From assembly GCF_019075875.1 (NCBI RefSeq), contig NZ_JAHOOZ010000001.1, positions 4,588,001-4,652,000 on the forward strand: a DNA stretch of 64,000 nt, given 5' to 3'. A program made the translations under genes and the position numbers. Of the stretch, positions 16,605 through 24,861 are shown in pieces. Under the pieces are notes generated by a model, which worked only from the letters and a program-made list of their open reading frames with translations, did no database searches and had not been told where the DNA came from. Origin of the DNA: Novosphingobium sp. G106. Lineage in GTDB: Bacteria > Pseudomonadota > Alphaproteobacteria > Sphingomonadales > Sphingomonadaceae. Position 1 is the first letter of the stretch; each line of letters begins with the position of its first letter.

Positions 16605-16988
16605 TTACAGCTTTTCAATCGCGCGCTCTATGTCTGCCAGGCTGTATGGCTTGACTATGGTAGGAATCGCTTCGAATTCCGGCGGATGAAGCGCGTCGCC
16701 ATAACCGGTGGCGAATATGAACGGTACGCCCAACGCTAACAGCATCCTCGCCACAGGATAGCTTCGATGGCCGTGCACATTGATGTCGAGGATAGCCAGT
16801 TCGACCGTGTGTTCGGCGATCATTGCGAACGCCTCGTCAATCCGCTCCGCGGAAAGGGGCCAACCTCCCGCTTCCTCTATCAGATCTTCGAGAGCAAGAG
16901 CGACGATGGGTTCGTCCTCGACTATCAGCACCAAGCGGTCGCGCAGTGTCACGGCTGGTTGATCGATACGTGGGCAGTTATCCGGCAA
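16605..16988 (-). CDS. FAT-GUY type single-domain response regulator
   Basis: A 127-residue receiver-only protein. The acidic pair is in LIVEDEP (22-28), the phosphorylation Asp is D68 in AILDIN, and the conserved Lys is K113 in IVKPYS. Residues 89-96 read PFIFATGY, the FAT-GUY motif that marks a group of alphaproteobacterial regulators including PhyR receivers and SdrG, which act in the general stress response. With no output domain it probably works as a phosphate shuttle or sink. It overlaps the 3' end of the HWE kinase gene by 40 bases, so they form one operon. Confidence 0.85.
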   Translation of the reverse strand: MPDNCPRIDQPAVTLRDRLVLIVEDEPIVALALEDLIEEAGGWPLSAERIDEAFAMIAEHTVELAILDINVHGHRSYPVARMLLALGVPFIFATGYGDALHPPEFEAIPTIVKPYSLADIERAIEKL

Positions 16989-18391
16989 TGAAGTCCTTGC
17001 CGAGCGAAGTTCATCTCAACATCGGACTTTAGATCCGAGGAGATGCCACGTTGGATGAGGCGCGTGCCAAAACCTTTGCGTTCGGGCGGTGCGACAGGAG
17101 GTCCGCCGCGCTCATTCCATTCGAGGACGATCTCACAGTGTTCCCCGACCGGCCTTGAAGTCCAGGTCACATCAACCCGCCCGGTTTCGACCGAAAGTGC
17201 TCCATATTTGATCGCATTGGTACTGAGTTCGTGAATTATCATCGCGACCGACATGACTGCCTGCGGCGGCAATGTCGCATGCGGCCCTTCGGCGCGAATA
17301 CGGTTGACGTCGGACCCGACCGTCGCGGCAATCGCAGTGTGGATTGTCTCCGCCAGACCGGCGACGTCCCAATTATGAACTGTAAGCAGGCTGTGAGCGC
17401 TGGCCAGAGCGGACAGTCGTGCTGTGAAGGTCGTGCGAGCTGATTCCAAGCTTCTGGCGTTGCGGAACGTTTGGGTCGCTAAGCTTTGGACGATCGCAAG
17501 CGTGTTTTTAACTCGATGATTAAGCTCATTGATAAGGAGTTTTTGATGTTCTTCGGCCAAAACTTGTTGGGTCACATCATGTCCCTGGACAAAGATGCCC
17601 GAAACCTGACCTCCCTCAGTGAAAATCGGCTGGTAGAGAAAGTCGAGAAAGCGTTCACTGCCACGCGAAAGTGGGTTATTTTGAAGTACCACTTTCTCCC
17701 GGCGACCCACGTAAGCTGTACCAGAATTGTGAACCCTGGTCAGTAGGTCGGCGAATCCTTGTTCGACAACTTCGGGAAGCGCTTCCGAAACCGACTTTCC
17801 CGCCAAGTCGCGCTTGCCCACGAGATTACGATAGGCTTCGTTGGCAAGCTGAAACACATGATCTGGCCCGCTCAAGATCGCCACGAACCCAGGTGCCTGC
17901 TCAAATAGCGCCCGCAGTTGTTCGCTTTCGGCAGCCAGGTCCTGATTCCGCTCCTGCACGGCCTGGGCACGCTGCACTATACCCATCTCGTCGCGCATTG
18001 CCCTGAGCGCGTGTAGCTCTGTCACATCAACGGTATGTTGTAGGATCAATGAAATTTCGCCATCCGCATCGAGAAGCGGCGTGTGCGTTGCGCTCCAGTA
18101 GCGAACGTCCATCGATCCACTGGGATTCAGAATATCGTAGCGGATCAACGCGATCTCGTCCGCCTTCTTGGTATTACGAACACGGTCGAATGAAGCCTTC
18201 AAGAGCTGATGGCTTTCGGAGGATGGATCGCTCGGGAAGGCATCAAACATCGATCGACCCAGGATGTCGTCGCGCTGGCGCATGGTCGCACTAAGATACG
18301 CGTCATTCATCGATACGATGATGAGGGACGGATCAAGAACCACGTAAGGGTTTGGAGACGCTGCAAACAGCGCTTCGAAATCTCTGTCCAC
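16949..18391 (-). CDS. PAS-PAS HWE-family sensor histidine kinase
   Basis: A 480-residue cytoplasmic kinase without membrane segments. PAS domains cover about residues 5-125 and 160-275. The HWE phosphoacceptor block ELNHRVKNTLAIVQSLATQT has His292, the N-box is HELSTNAIKYGALS, and the W-x-E motif WNERGGPP plus GFGTRLIQRG identify the HWE family. In sphingomonads several HWE kinases feed the PhyR/EcfG general stress response. The partner regulator overlaps its end. The start is GTG 18391 with a weak ribosome-binding site. A GGAAC-N16-CATT promoter lies at 18424-18448. Confidence 0.85.
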   Translation of the reverse strand: MDRDFEALFAASPNPYVVLDPSLIIVSMNDAYLSATMRQRDDILGRSMFDAFPSDPSSESHQLLKASFDRVRNTKKADEIALIRYDILNPSGSMDVRYWSATHTPLLDADGEISLILQHTVDVTELHALRAMRDEMGIVQRAQAVQERNQDLAAESEQLRALFEQAPGFVAILSGPDHVFQLANEAYRNLVGKRDLAGKSVSEALPEVVEQGFADLLTRVHNSGTAYVGRREKVVLQNNPLSRGSERFLDFLYQPIFTEGGQVSGIFVQGHDVTQQVLAEEHQKLLINELNHRVKNTLAIVQSLATQTFRNARSLESARTTFTARLSALASAHSLLTVHNWDVAGLAETIHTAIAATVGSDVNRIRAEGPHATLPPQAVMSVAMIIHELSTNAIKYGALSVETGRVDVTWTSRPVGEHCEIVLEWNERGGPPVAPPERKGFGTRLIQRGISSDLKSDVEMNFARQGLHCRITAHVSINQP

Positions 18392-18423
18392 CTGGTTGTG
18401 CCCGATCCTTGCCGTGCTCGGAT

Positions 18424-18448
18424 AATGCTCGCACCCTCTTATCGTTCC
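18424..18448 (-). promoter_or_regulatory. EcfG-like promoter for the HWE kinase operon
   Basis: Minus strand: GGAAC, 16 bases, CATT (consensus -10 CGTT, one mismatch), ending 33 bases before the GTG at 18391. This would place the kinase/regulator pair under the stress sigma factor it may help to activate. Confidence 0.45.
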
Positions 18449-18672
18449 CTCGCCCGGCTTCCAGCGATTAATCGCAACGGCGCCCGCTCCGATTAATCAC
18501 TGGGATCAAACAGGGCACCGGGGCTGATCCCAATGAGCTTCTGTGAAGGAAAGGCAGGCCCTCGCGATCAGCGCGCCGAAAGCCGCTCGTCCCGCGGCCC
18601 TGAACAAGCTGCAGCTGACAGCGAGAGCGCTCGTCCCAGTGACCGGCAGCTTAGTGGACGGGAGGAGCCCCC

Positions 18673-18846
18673 CTAGAGCTCCGGCGGGTATAAGTTCGAG
18701 GCATCGGATTCCTGCAGCGCTTTGGCATAGCGCTCGGATATCGCCAAATACTCGTCCGCTAAGTCGGGATGTCCTGCTTGCCTCGCTCGCGCGAGCCATT
18801 CGAGCCGCTTCCGTTCGAGCTGGTCTCTTCTGGTGGGTGTAATCAC
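18673..18846 (-). CDS. Small charged helical protein (57 residues)
   Basis: A short frame, (GTG)ITPTRRDQLERKRLEWLAR..., then QAGHPDLADEYLAISERYAK and ending DASNLYPPEL. The regular helix pattern and typical composition make it look real although no longer frame exists. GGGGAGG lies just upstream but only two bases from the GTG, so an ATT three bases further on could be the real start. Function unknown. Confidence 0.45.
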   Translation of the reverse strand: MITPTRRDQLERKRLEWLARARQAGHPDLADEYLAISERYAKALQESDASNLYPPEL

Positions 18847-19065
18847 AACCTCCCCATGTGCGTCGGGGCGGCAAAATTATCACGCAGCAATGCAGACAAG
18901 AGCCTAGGTCCGTCACTTTCGTGAACATTAAATGCAGATAACGGGTTGGCGTTCCCTCGCTTCGCGCCGGCCGATAGCGTTGAGGATCGACCGCTACACG
19001 GCGGATTAAAAGCGAGTGATAGAGTGAGAACTTCGCGTGATCTTAGCCTTAAGAACGCCCGCTTT

Positions 19066-19623
19066 TCAGAGATTGACGGTGGATTGGGCCCTTGCCCGAG
19101 GCTTGGCCGGATTGCGCTGCCATATACGTGTCGCGAGCCCGGTCGCGAAAGCGAGCCAACCGACAAGAGGAACGGCCGTCGCTTGAGCGACGCGGTCGAC
19201 CTTGTGCGTCATCGCGACATAGCTCGTTGCCGTCGCCAGCATCACTCCGGAAGCCAAGGCGCTGCCGGGGAGGTTCCGCTTGCGAAAGAACATTTCGGTC
19301 CAGCCGCCGATCATGCCGGTTGTAGCGAGCCAGAGGCCCACTGACGCGTTGCGGCGAAAGGAAGGATCGTGCCGCAGGAGTCGATAGCCTCCCACTGCGA
19401 TACCGGTCTCCAACAATGGCCAGGCGAGGCCAAAGATCGCATCAGGCGGCGTGAAGCTTGGCTTGTCGAGGCCCTGATACCAGCGCCGAATTCCAGGATG
19501 TGATTGATCCGGTGCGTTCCGGCGCCCCAGCAAGGCACTCAGCCCGAGTACGCCTACGACCACTGCGCCCGCGAGGAAAGGAGATAGACCGGAAGAACGA
19601 GCCGAAGCGTTGTCCCGGCTCAC
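19066..19623 (-). CDS. tspO: TspO/MBR family protein
   Basis: A 185-residue membrane protein of the TspO (tryptophan-rich sensory protein / peripheral benzodiazepine receptor) family. The signature is RRWYQGLDKPSFTPPDAIF followed by GLAWPLLETGIAVGGYRL, and five hydrophobic helices can be counted. The family binds porphyrins and, in alphaproteobacteria, modulates oxygen and stress responses. The start overlaps the glutaredoxin stop by four bases. It has a longer N-terminus than typical (about 160-residue) members. Confidence 0.88.
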   Translation of the reverse strand: MSRDNASARSSGLSPFLAGAVVVGVLGLSALLGRRNAPDQSHPGIRRWYQGLDKPSFTPPDAIFGLAWPLLETGIAVGGYRLLRHDPSFRRNASVGLWLATTGMIGGWTEMFFRKRNLPGSALASGVMLATATSYVAMTHKVDRVAQATAVPLVGWLAFATGLATRIWQRNPAKPRARAQSTVNL

Positions 19624-19865
19624 TTGGCCAGATAGCCTTCAAGATCATCGCTGCCACCGATGCGTTTGCCGCCGATGAAGACCTGCGGCGTGGTTTCGAC
19701 CCCGTGTTTCAGCTCGAACGCATCAACCTCTTCTCGCGATTGGAGAATCTGCTCGTCGATGGCATATCCGTTCGCCTCCAGTATCTGCTTGGCCCGAACT
19801 CCGAACGGGCACGTCTCCTCTGGCAGGACCATCCGATAAAGGGTTGCGGTCTTTTCGTCGGTCAT
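19620..19865 (-). CDS. Glutaredoxin
   Basis: An 81-residue glutaredoxin-fold protein: active site TCPFGVRAKQ (monothiol CPFG instead of CPYC), cis-proline TTPQVFIGGKRIGGSDDLEGYL. The second active-site Cys is absent, so it acts by the monothiol route, for example deglutathionylation or Fe-S handling. AAAGGA precedes the ATG. It is co-translated with tspO. Confidence 0.88.
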   Translation of the reverse strand: MTDEKTATLYRMVLPEETCPFGVRAKQILEANGYAIDEQILQSREEVDAFELKHGVETTPQVFIGGKRIGGSDDLEGYLAK

Positions 19866-19924
19866 AAGGTGGTCCTTTGAAGATGATCGATAAATGAGTT
19901 TTAAAGCGGAAACGGCTCAAGAAA

Positions 19925-19944
19925 GCCCCCGCCGAAGCGGGGGC
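19925..19944 (-). terminator. Rho-independent terminator after the entericidin gene
   Basis: On the minus strand GCCCCCGC-TTCG-GCGGGGGC is followed by TTTCTT. It lies 26 bases after the entericidin stop and separates it from the glutaredoxin-tspO pair. The hairpin is identical to the plus-strand one at 10697-10716. Confidence 0.85.
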
Positions 19945-19969
19945 GATCCTGCGCGGATAATCGCGCCGC

Positions 19970-20104
19970 TTACTTTGCGTCGTTGGCGGTTTTGGTAACT
20001 GCCTCCCCAGCCGACTTCGCGTCCTTGCCTGCTCCGGCAACCGTGTTGCAGGCTGAAAGGGCAAGACCAGCCGCTAGAGCGGCAATAATGAGTAGCTTGG
20101 GCAT
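19970..20104 (-). CDS. Entericidin-type lipoprotein
   Basis: A 44-residue lipoprotein: MPKLLIIAALAAGLALSACN is a lipoprotein signal with lipobox LSAC, and the mature part NTVAGAGKDAKSAGEAVTKT resembles entericidin A/B. GGAG lies nine bases before the ATG at 20104. The gene has its own EcfG-type promoter (20141-20165) and terminator (19925-19944), so it is a complete single-gene stress unit. Entericidins act as small envelope proteins, in E. coli as an antidote/toxin pair; here only one is present. Confidence 0.85.
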   Translation of the reverse strand: MPKLLIIAALAAGLALSACNTVAGAGKDAKSAGEAVTKTANDAK

Positions 20105-20140
20105 GACATGGAACTCCGATGAGAATTTCATCAATGATCC

Positions 20141-20165
20141 AACCCCTCGGCTCCACCTCTGTTCC
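20141..20165 (-). promoter_or_regulatory. EcfG-type promoter of the entericidin gene
   Basis: Minus strand GGAAC (20161-20165), 16 bases, GGTT (20141-20144), ending 36 bases before the ATG. It matches the alphaproteobacterial general-stress promoter GGAAC-N16/17-[C/G]GTT. Confidence 0.65.
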
Positions 20166-20343
20166 GTTGGCCGGCCCTGACTCATGTCGGCTTCGGCGAA
20201 ACTGTTATGGAAGTGCGAGGCGGCTAGCATCGCGTGATCGCAGGCGCATCGATATCGGGCTTCGATGATCACCGTCACACTATCGATGAAGCTGCAAGTT
20301 GGGCGCCATTACGGCAAAGCCCGGACGACCGGCGCAATCAGAC

Positions 20344-20757
20344 CTACGATCCTTCGCTCCGCTGCTGCGTGGCGCGTCGCTGAATGATATAGTCGATGAC
20401 GCTTTGCGGATCATAGGGCCGGGCAGTATGGGGCCCGCTGTCGCAGAGATTGGCGGCTGCCTTTGCAGCCCCCTCGACACTCGCCGCCAGCTTGACCTCG
20501 AGGTCAGGCCGGTTCTGGCGCACCCATGTCGCAAGCTCGAACCCCGACCGCGATCCAGCAACGGCAACATCACACAGGACAACATCGACTGAGAGACTAG
20601 CTTCCGCGAGGGCGAGCATAGCCTCGTCGCTGCTCGCAGCCTCTACAACACGGTAACCGCAGTGGCGAAGATAGTCCGCCAAGGCATGCCGGACGAGAAT
20701 ATCGCTGTCGACGATCAGTACCGAGGCGCCCCTGTCATCGATAAGCTCGTTTGTCAT
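20344..20757 (-). CDS. Response regulator receiver protein, switch Lys replaced
   Basis: A 137-residue receiver-only protein: SVLIVDSDILVRHALADYLR, phospho-Asp D63 in VVLCDVAVAG. The invariant Lys is replaced by Arg113 in TARPYDPQ, so phosphorylation-driven switching may be impaired. The start overlaps the stop of the preceding regulator by four bases. It probably works together with that regulator and with the divergent kinase at 21477. Confidence 0.8.
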   Translation of the reverse strand: MTNELIDDRGASVLIVDSDILVRHALADYLRHCGYRVVEAASSDEAMLALAEASLSVDVVLCDVAVAGSRSGFELATWVRQNRPDLEVKLAASVEGAAKAAANLCDSGPHTARPYDPQSVIDYIIQRRATQQRSEGS

Positions 20758-21158
20758 CGGCTACCAGCAAGACTGGCGGCAATCAGATCTGCTACGTCTT
20801 CCACGCTGTAGGGTTTCGGAACGAATGCGGTTGCACCAGCGCTGATGGCCTGGGCCGGCTTGAGGTGCCCCGAGGACACGATTACCGGTACGCCCGGTAT
20901 TGTACGCTGTGCGAAAGCAAGCAGCGCTAAGCCGTCAACGGTGCCAGGCATGCGTACATCCGTGAAAATCAGATCGATGGCGGCTCCAGATTGAATGAAT
21001 GCCATCGCCTCATCGCCATTGGCGGCTTCCACAACAAGCCGGCCGCCGTCACGGAGGGCATCGACGATGACCATCCGGACCAGCCATTCATCCTCCACCA
21101 CGAGAATGACCGCGGTGGCGTCTCTTGCAGGAGCTGTCGATGTCTCTGCGCTGTTCAT
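20754..21158 (-). CDS. Response regulator receiver protein
   Basis: A 134-residue receiver-only protein with all key residues: VEDEW (21-25), phospho-Asp D67 in LIFTDVRMPG, Thr/Ser in VIVSSGH, Lys in FVPKPYS. No output domain. It is the first gene of a two-regulator operon that has an EcfG-type promoter (21188-21212), and it is divergent from a HisKA_2 kinase, the likely partner. Confidence 0.88.
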   Translation of the reverse strand: MNSAETSTAPARDATAVILVVEDEWLVRMVIVDALRDGGRLVVEAANGDEAMAFIQSGAAIDLIFTDVRMPGTVDGLALLAFAQRTIPGVPVIVSSGHLKPAQAISAGATAFVPKPYSVEDVADLIAASLAGSR

Positions 21159-21187
21159 GGCAATTTACGGAACCCTCAAGCTCTTCC

Positions 21188-21212
21188 AACCGCGCCCCGG
21201 CGTGAAAGTTCC
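21188..21212 (-). promoter_or_regulatory. EcfG-type promoter of the regulator pair
   Basis: Minus strand GGAAC (21208-21212), 16 bases, GGTT (21188-21191), 29 bases before the ATG at 21158. Confidence 0.6.
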
Positions 21213-21476
21213 TGAGGTACAGATACCTGCAGATAAATCGCCGTTCTCAAATAAATATTCAAGGCACGACCATCCTTCGCCCGACGATAAATTTGATGGG
21301 TTATATTCAAAATTATGGATTCTCGCGTCGTCGCCGATTTTTGAAATATTGGCTATCGATCGCCTAAACAATGCGACAGCCTTTATCATGCGTGTTATAT
21401 TGTTTCCTCCCGCGCCCAACCGGCACTGCGGCAAGAGTCTGGCATCATTCGGCGATGCCAACCTGAAAGCTCCTCT

Positions 21477-22556
21477 ATGCGCAACCCGCCCCCGCCCCCG
21501 CCCCCTGCTCTGATGGCGCTTGAGCTCGCGCTGGCCGTGGTCTCGTCCTCGGCCGCGCCGCTATTGCTCATTGACGGCGACATGCGGCTTCTGGCGGCCA
21601 GTGACTCATTTTACGCGAGCTTCCAGATTTCGTCCGAGAGAACAATCGGGAGTTCCATCTTCGAACTGGATGGCGGGCGCTGGGACCTGAAACGGCTGCG
21701 CTCGGTCCTCGCAGCCAGCCTGACCTCGGATGATGCCATAGAAGCCTACGAGTTCGACCTGCCGACGCAGGAGCGCGGAACGCGTCGGCTTGTGGTCAAG
21801 GCCCAGAAGCTCGTTTACGCGAGCGATGCGAATGTCTGTATTCTCGTCTCCATTGCGGACGTTACCGATGCGCGGCTCGCGGAGATGCTGAAGGACGAAC
21901 TGCTTCGAGAGAAGGCCGTCCTGATGCAGGAACTTCAGCACCGTGTAGCCAACAGCCTGCAGATCATCGCCAGCGTGCTCATGCAGAGCGCGCGCAAGGT
22001 CCAGTCGGAAGAAGCCAGGCGACATCTCCAGGATGCGCACCACCGCGTGATGTCGGTGGCATCGATCCAGGATCAGCTTGCCGCCACGGGCCTCAGTGAA
22101 GTCGCCTTGCGGCCATATCTGACCCAGCTTTGCCAGAGCGTTGCCGCCTCGATGATCCATGACACCGATCAACTCGCACTCGAAGTCCGGTCAGACGATG
22201 TCGCCGTGCCCGCGAACGTGTCGGTCAGCCTCGGGTTGATCGTAACGGAACTCGTCATCAATGCGCTAAAGCATGCATTTCCCGACGGTCGGCGCGGTCA
22301 GATCGACGTCGACTACTCTGCACATGGGGCAAACTGGACACTTGCCGTATCGGACAACGGGATTGGCATGCCGGTTGCCCCGGATCTCGCGACCTCCGGT
22401 CTGGGTTCCTCCATCGTCCAGGCACTCGCAAACCAGCTGAAGGCCAGGATCAGCGTGCGAGGAAGAGATCCCGGGACAGCGGTATGCGTCAGCCACACTC
22501 AACTGAGTTCGGTGGCCTCCGACGCCACTGCCATCCCCGAGACACGCGCGATATAG
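21477..22556 (+). CDS. HisKA_2-type sensor histidine kinase
   Basis: A 359-residue cytoplasmic kinase. A polyproline N-terminus (seven prolines, residues 4-10) is followed by a PAS-like sensor (about 25-130), the HisKA_2 block LMQELQHRVANSLQIIASVL with His155, and a HATPase domain with LIVTELVINALKHAF, DNGIGMP and SGLGSSIV. Kinases of this class in alphaproteobacteria sense light, redox or general stress; no chromophore site is obvious here. It is divergent from two response-regulator genes, the probable phosphate acceptors. Confidence 0.85.
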   Translation: MRNPPPPPPPALMALELALAVVSSSAAPLLLIDGDMRLLAASDSFYASFQISSERTIGSSIFELDGGRWDLKRLRSVLAASLTSDDAIEAYEFDLPTQERGTRRLVVKAQKLVYASDANVCILVSIADVTDARLAEMLKDELLREKAVLMQELQHRVANSLQIIASVLMQSARKVQSEEARRHLQDAHHRVMSVASIQDQLAATGLSEVALRPYLTQLCQSVAASMIHDTDQLALEVRSDDVAVPANVSVSLGLIVTELVINALKHAFPDGRRGQIDVDYSAHGANWTLAVSDNGIGMPVAPDLATSGLGSSIVQALANQLKARISVRGRDPGTAVCVSHTQLSSVASDATAIPETRAI

Positions 22557-22607
22557 GAAGCCAGAAGCGCTGTCCTGCGCCGACTAGCACCCACCCAAGA
22601 GCGAAAA

Positions 22608-23939
22608 GTGAAGCGGGCCGTTGGTAGTGGCGCCACGCCCTTCCTCGCTGCGAGTTACCCAATAATGATGCAGATACCTCCATGGCCGCCGGAGCCCTAC
22701 ATTCTGGCCCTGACGGGCGTGGGATTACTTATCGCGCTGGTTGCATGGCTGCCTCTTGCGCTGAAGAAGTTGCCGCTGTCGCTTCCCATCATCTGTATCG
22801 CGATCGGCCTCATCCTGGGCCGCTACGCGCCAACTCCGACCGTGCCCTTGCCAAGCGAATATCCTGGCTTTGTCGAGCGGTTCACAGAGCTGGTGGTCAT
22901 AATCGCCCTCATGGGAGCGGGATTGAAAATCGACCGGGTGTTCAGCTGGAAGCGATGGGCGATTACATGGCGGCTCCTCGGTCCGACCATGCTGCTGACG
23001 ATCGCTTCCGTGACCGTGATCGGAATCTACCTTCTTCATCTACCGCTCCCACTGGCGATCCTGCTTGGCGGTGTGATGGCACCCACCGATCCGGTGCTCG
23101 CCGCGGATGTCCAGGTCGGCCCGCCCAAGTCCGGCGAGGAGGACGAGGTGCGCTTTGGCCTCACCTCCGAAGCGGGCCTAAACGACGGCCTGGCGTTTCC
23201 GTTCATACATCTGGCGGTTGCGCTTGCCGCCGTAGGAACGACTGGCGCCCCCTGGGTTGGCCAATGGTTCCTCCATAATGTCCTCTGGGAAATCGCAGCC
23301 GGTGTCGGCATAGGCTGGCTGGTCGGATGGCTGTTTGGATGGATCACCTTCCACATCCCTGCCGACAGCAAACTCGCTCAAACGGGTGACGGCGTGATCG
23401 CGATTGCCGCGACGCTAATCACTTACGGCGTTTGCGAGATGGCCCAGTGCTACGGCTTCCTCGGTGTCTTCATCGCGGCGCTTGTCATTCGCCATGCGCA
23501 CCGGAGCCACGCATTTCAGCGCGAAATGCACGATTTTACCGAGCAGATCGAGCGCATCGCCATGATGGCGGGTCTCGTGCTTTTCGGCGGCGCTCTCATC
23601 AGCGGCGTGTTAGCCCCGCTCGGCTGGAGAGAGGCGCTTGCCGCAGCGATGATCCTGCTGATCGTTCGGCCAGCCGCAGGAATGCTGGGATTGATTGGCT
23701 TCAGGGCCCACAAAAGCGAGAAGGTAACCCTCGCCTTCTTCGGGATTCGCGGCGTCGGGTCGTTCTATTATATGGCCTATGGCCTCAATCATATGGAGGC
23801 GGGTCACCAGAATGGCCTGTGGGCATTGCTCAGCCTCGTCGTGCTGATTTCGATCCTGATGCATGGGCTCACCGTTACGCCGGTGATGCGCTCACTTGAT
23901 CGGTTCCACGGTCGCAATCCAGATGGGGCGGCCGGCTAG
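22608..23939 (+). CDS. Cation:proton antiporter (CPA1 family)
   Basis: A 443-residue membrane protein with about 12-13 helices. LLGGVMAPTDPVLAADVQVG and GLTSEAGLNDGLAFPFIHLA carry the acidic ion-binding residues (TDP and ND) of NhaP/CPA1 Na+(K+)/H+ antiporters, and FFGIRGVGSFYYMAYGL is typical of the C-terminal half. The start is uncertain: GTG 22608 or ATG 22665/22668. It is 51 bases after the kinase gene and may be co-transcribed with it. Confidence 0.88.
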   Translation: MKRAVGSGATPFLAASYPIMMQIPPWPPEPYILALTGVGLLIALVAWLPLALKKLPLSLPIICIAIGLILGRYAPTPTVPLPSEYPGFVERFTELVVIIALMGAGLKIDRVFSWKRWAITWRLLGPTMLLTIASVTVIGIYLLHLPLPLAILLGGVMAPTDPVLAADVQVGPPKSGEEDEVRFGLTSEAGLNDGLAFPFIHLAVALAAVGTTGAPWVGQWFLHNVLWEIAAGVGIGWLVGWLFGWITFHIPADSKLAQTGDGVIAIAATLITYGVCEMAQCYGFLGVFIAALVIRHAHRSHAFQREMHDFTEQIERIAMMAGLVLFGGALISGVLAPLGWREALAAAMILLIVRPAAGMLGLIGFRAHKSEKVTLAFFGIRGVGSFYYMAYGLNHMEAGHQNGLWALLSLVVLISILMHGLTVTPVMRSLDRFHGRNPDGAAG

Positions 23940-23952
23940 CGAAAAGCGCCGC

Positions 23953-24180
23953 TCAATGCGCCGGCGCGGACACGCTTCGCTCGACGTCGCGCGCTGTGAC
24001 CCATGAGCTGATCTCATCATCCGTCAGCTCGATGCCGAAAGCTTCTTCCAGAGCTATCGGAAGCGAGTAAAATCGATCGAACGCATTTAGGTGCAATTCC
24101 GACAAATTGACGAGGGAAGCTACACGGGATCGAGAATCCGCGGGAGTATACCGGGCGATAAAGCTTAGGACGTTTGACAT
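23953..24180 (-). CDS. Acyl-carrier-protein-like protein without the phosphopantetheine serine
   Basis: A 75-residue protein with ACP-like helices: SIPIALEEAFGIELTDDEIS-type core (here LPIALEEAFGIELTDDEISS) and a last helix TARDVERSV. The DSL motif at the start of helix II reads NAF in LNAFDRFYSLP, so the serine that carries 4'-phosphopantetheine is missing. AGGAAA lies upstream of the ATG at 24180. It may be a structural or regulatory relative of ACP. A hairpin (GACCCT...AGGGTC, about 24193-24211) lies just upstream. Confidence 0.65.
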   Translation of the reverse strand: MSNVLSFIARYTPADSRSRVASLVNLSELHLNAFDRFYSLPIALEEAFGIELTDDEISSWVTARDVERSVSAPAH

Positions 24181-24487
24181 GGATGGTTTCCTGACCCTCA
24201 TAATAAGGGTCGGCAAGTTTGGTTCCGCGGCTTTATTTGTCAGATAGAGGAGCGCAGAGCTTCAGCCGCGCATCCATTAATCTGCATATTTATCCATCCA
24301 GCCGATCCGGTGGGAGTCGCTACCTCGGGAATGATCCTTGAAATTCCCATCAAATAAAAATCACCACTTCTATTTCTGGCGCTACCGGTTCGAGCACCGC
24401 TATTACAAAGCCATTCGACCTACCTTAGATGTTCCATCGTCTCGCACTGGCGCCACGTCTTTGCGACGGTTTCGGCTTTTTGAACAG

Positions 24488-24513
24488 GCGGCACTTACAA
24501 GGCTGCGGCTGAC
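24488..24513. repeat. Dispersed 26-base repeat, copy 1
   Basis: This segment matches 55482-55507 at 25 of 26 bases; similarity extends about eight bases to the left. Both copies are in gene-free DNA on the plus strand. The core reads CAAGGCTGCGGCTGAC. Confidence 0.7.
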
Positions 24514-24527
24514 TTGCCCCCTTCTGG

Positions 24528-24558
24528 GTCGTCCAAAATCCCAGTTATTTTGGACGAC
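24528..24558. repeat. Perfect 12-bp inverted repeat
   Basis: GTCGTCCAAAAT (24528-24539), seven-base loop, ATTTTGGACGAC (24547-24558). There is no T-run after it, so an operator or RNA structure is more likely than a terminator. It sits 15 bases after the dispersed repeat. Confidence 0.7.
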
Positions 24559-24861
24559 GAAGGAGTTGCTCGATCAGCAGTTCGGGCAGTGCCGAGGATT
24601 ACAACGAAAAGGACCCTCTTGGGTAAACTTTGCCCGGTAGGAGTAGAGCCATGCCGGGAATTGAGCCAAGCTGAGAGAGCCGGAACGAACTCTTCCCCGT
24701 CGACTAGGCGAGCCCCACGGTGGAAGACTTTCAGCCTCAAGTCGTAACTCTAGGTTTCGATCGAGCCACCGTGTTGCCCGCCCTCACGGCAAGTGAACGC
24801 CTACCGCGAACTTTGCCTCACCTCCAGCGTTGGAAGCAGCACAGGCAATCAAGGAAACGAC

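Larger units (their letters stand above)
24181..24861. other. 680-base intergenic region with repeats
   Basis: No convincing gene. It holds a hairpin at about 24193-24211, one copy of an unusual repeat (24488-24513) and a perfect 12-bp inverted repeat (24528-24558). Frames of 77-100 codons overlap on both strands, without ribosome-binding sites. The end carries the leader of the gene at 24862. Confidence 0.5.
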
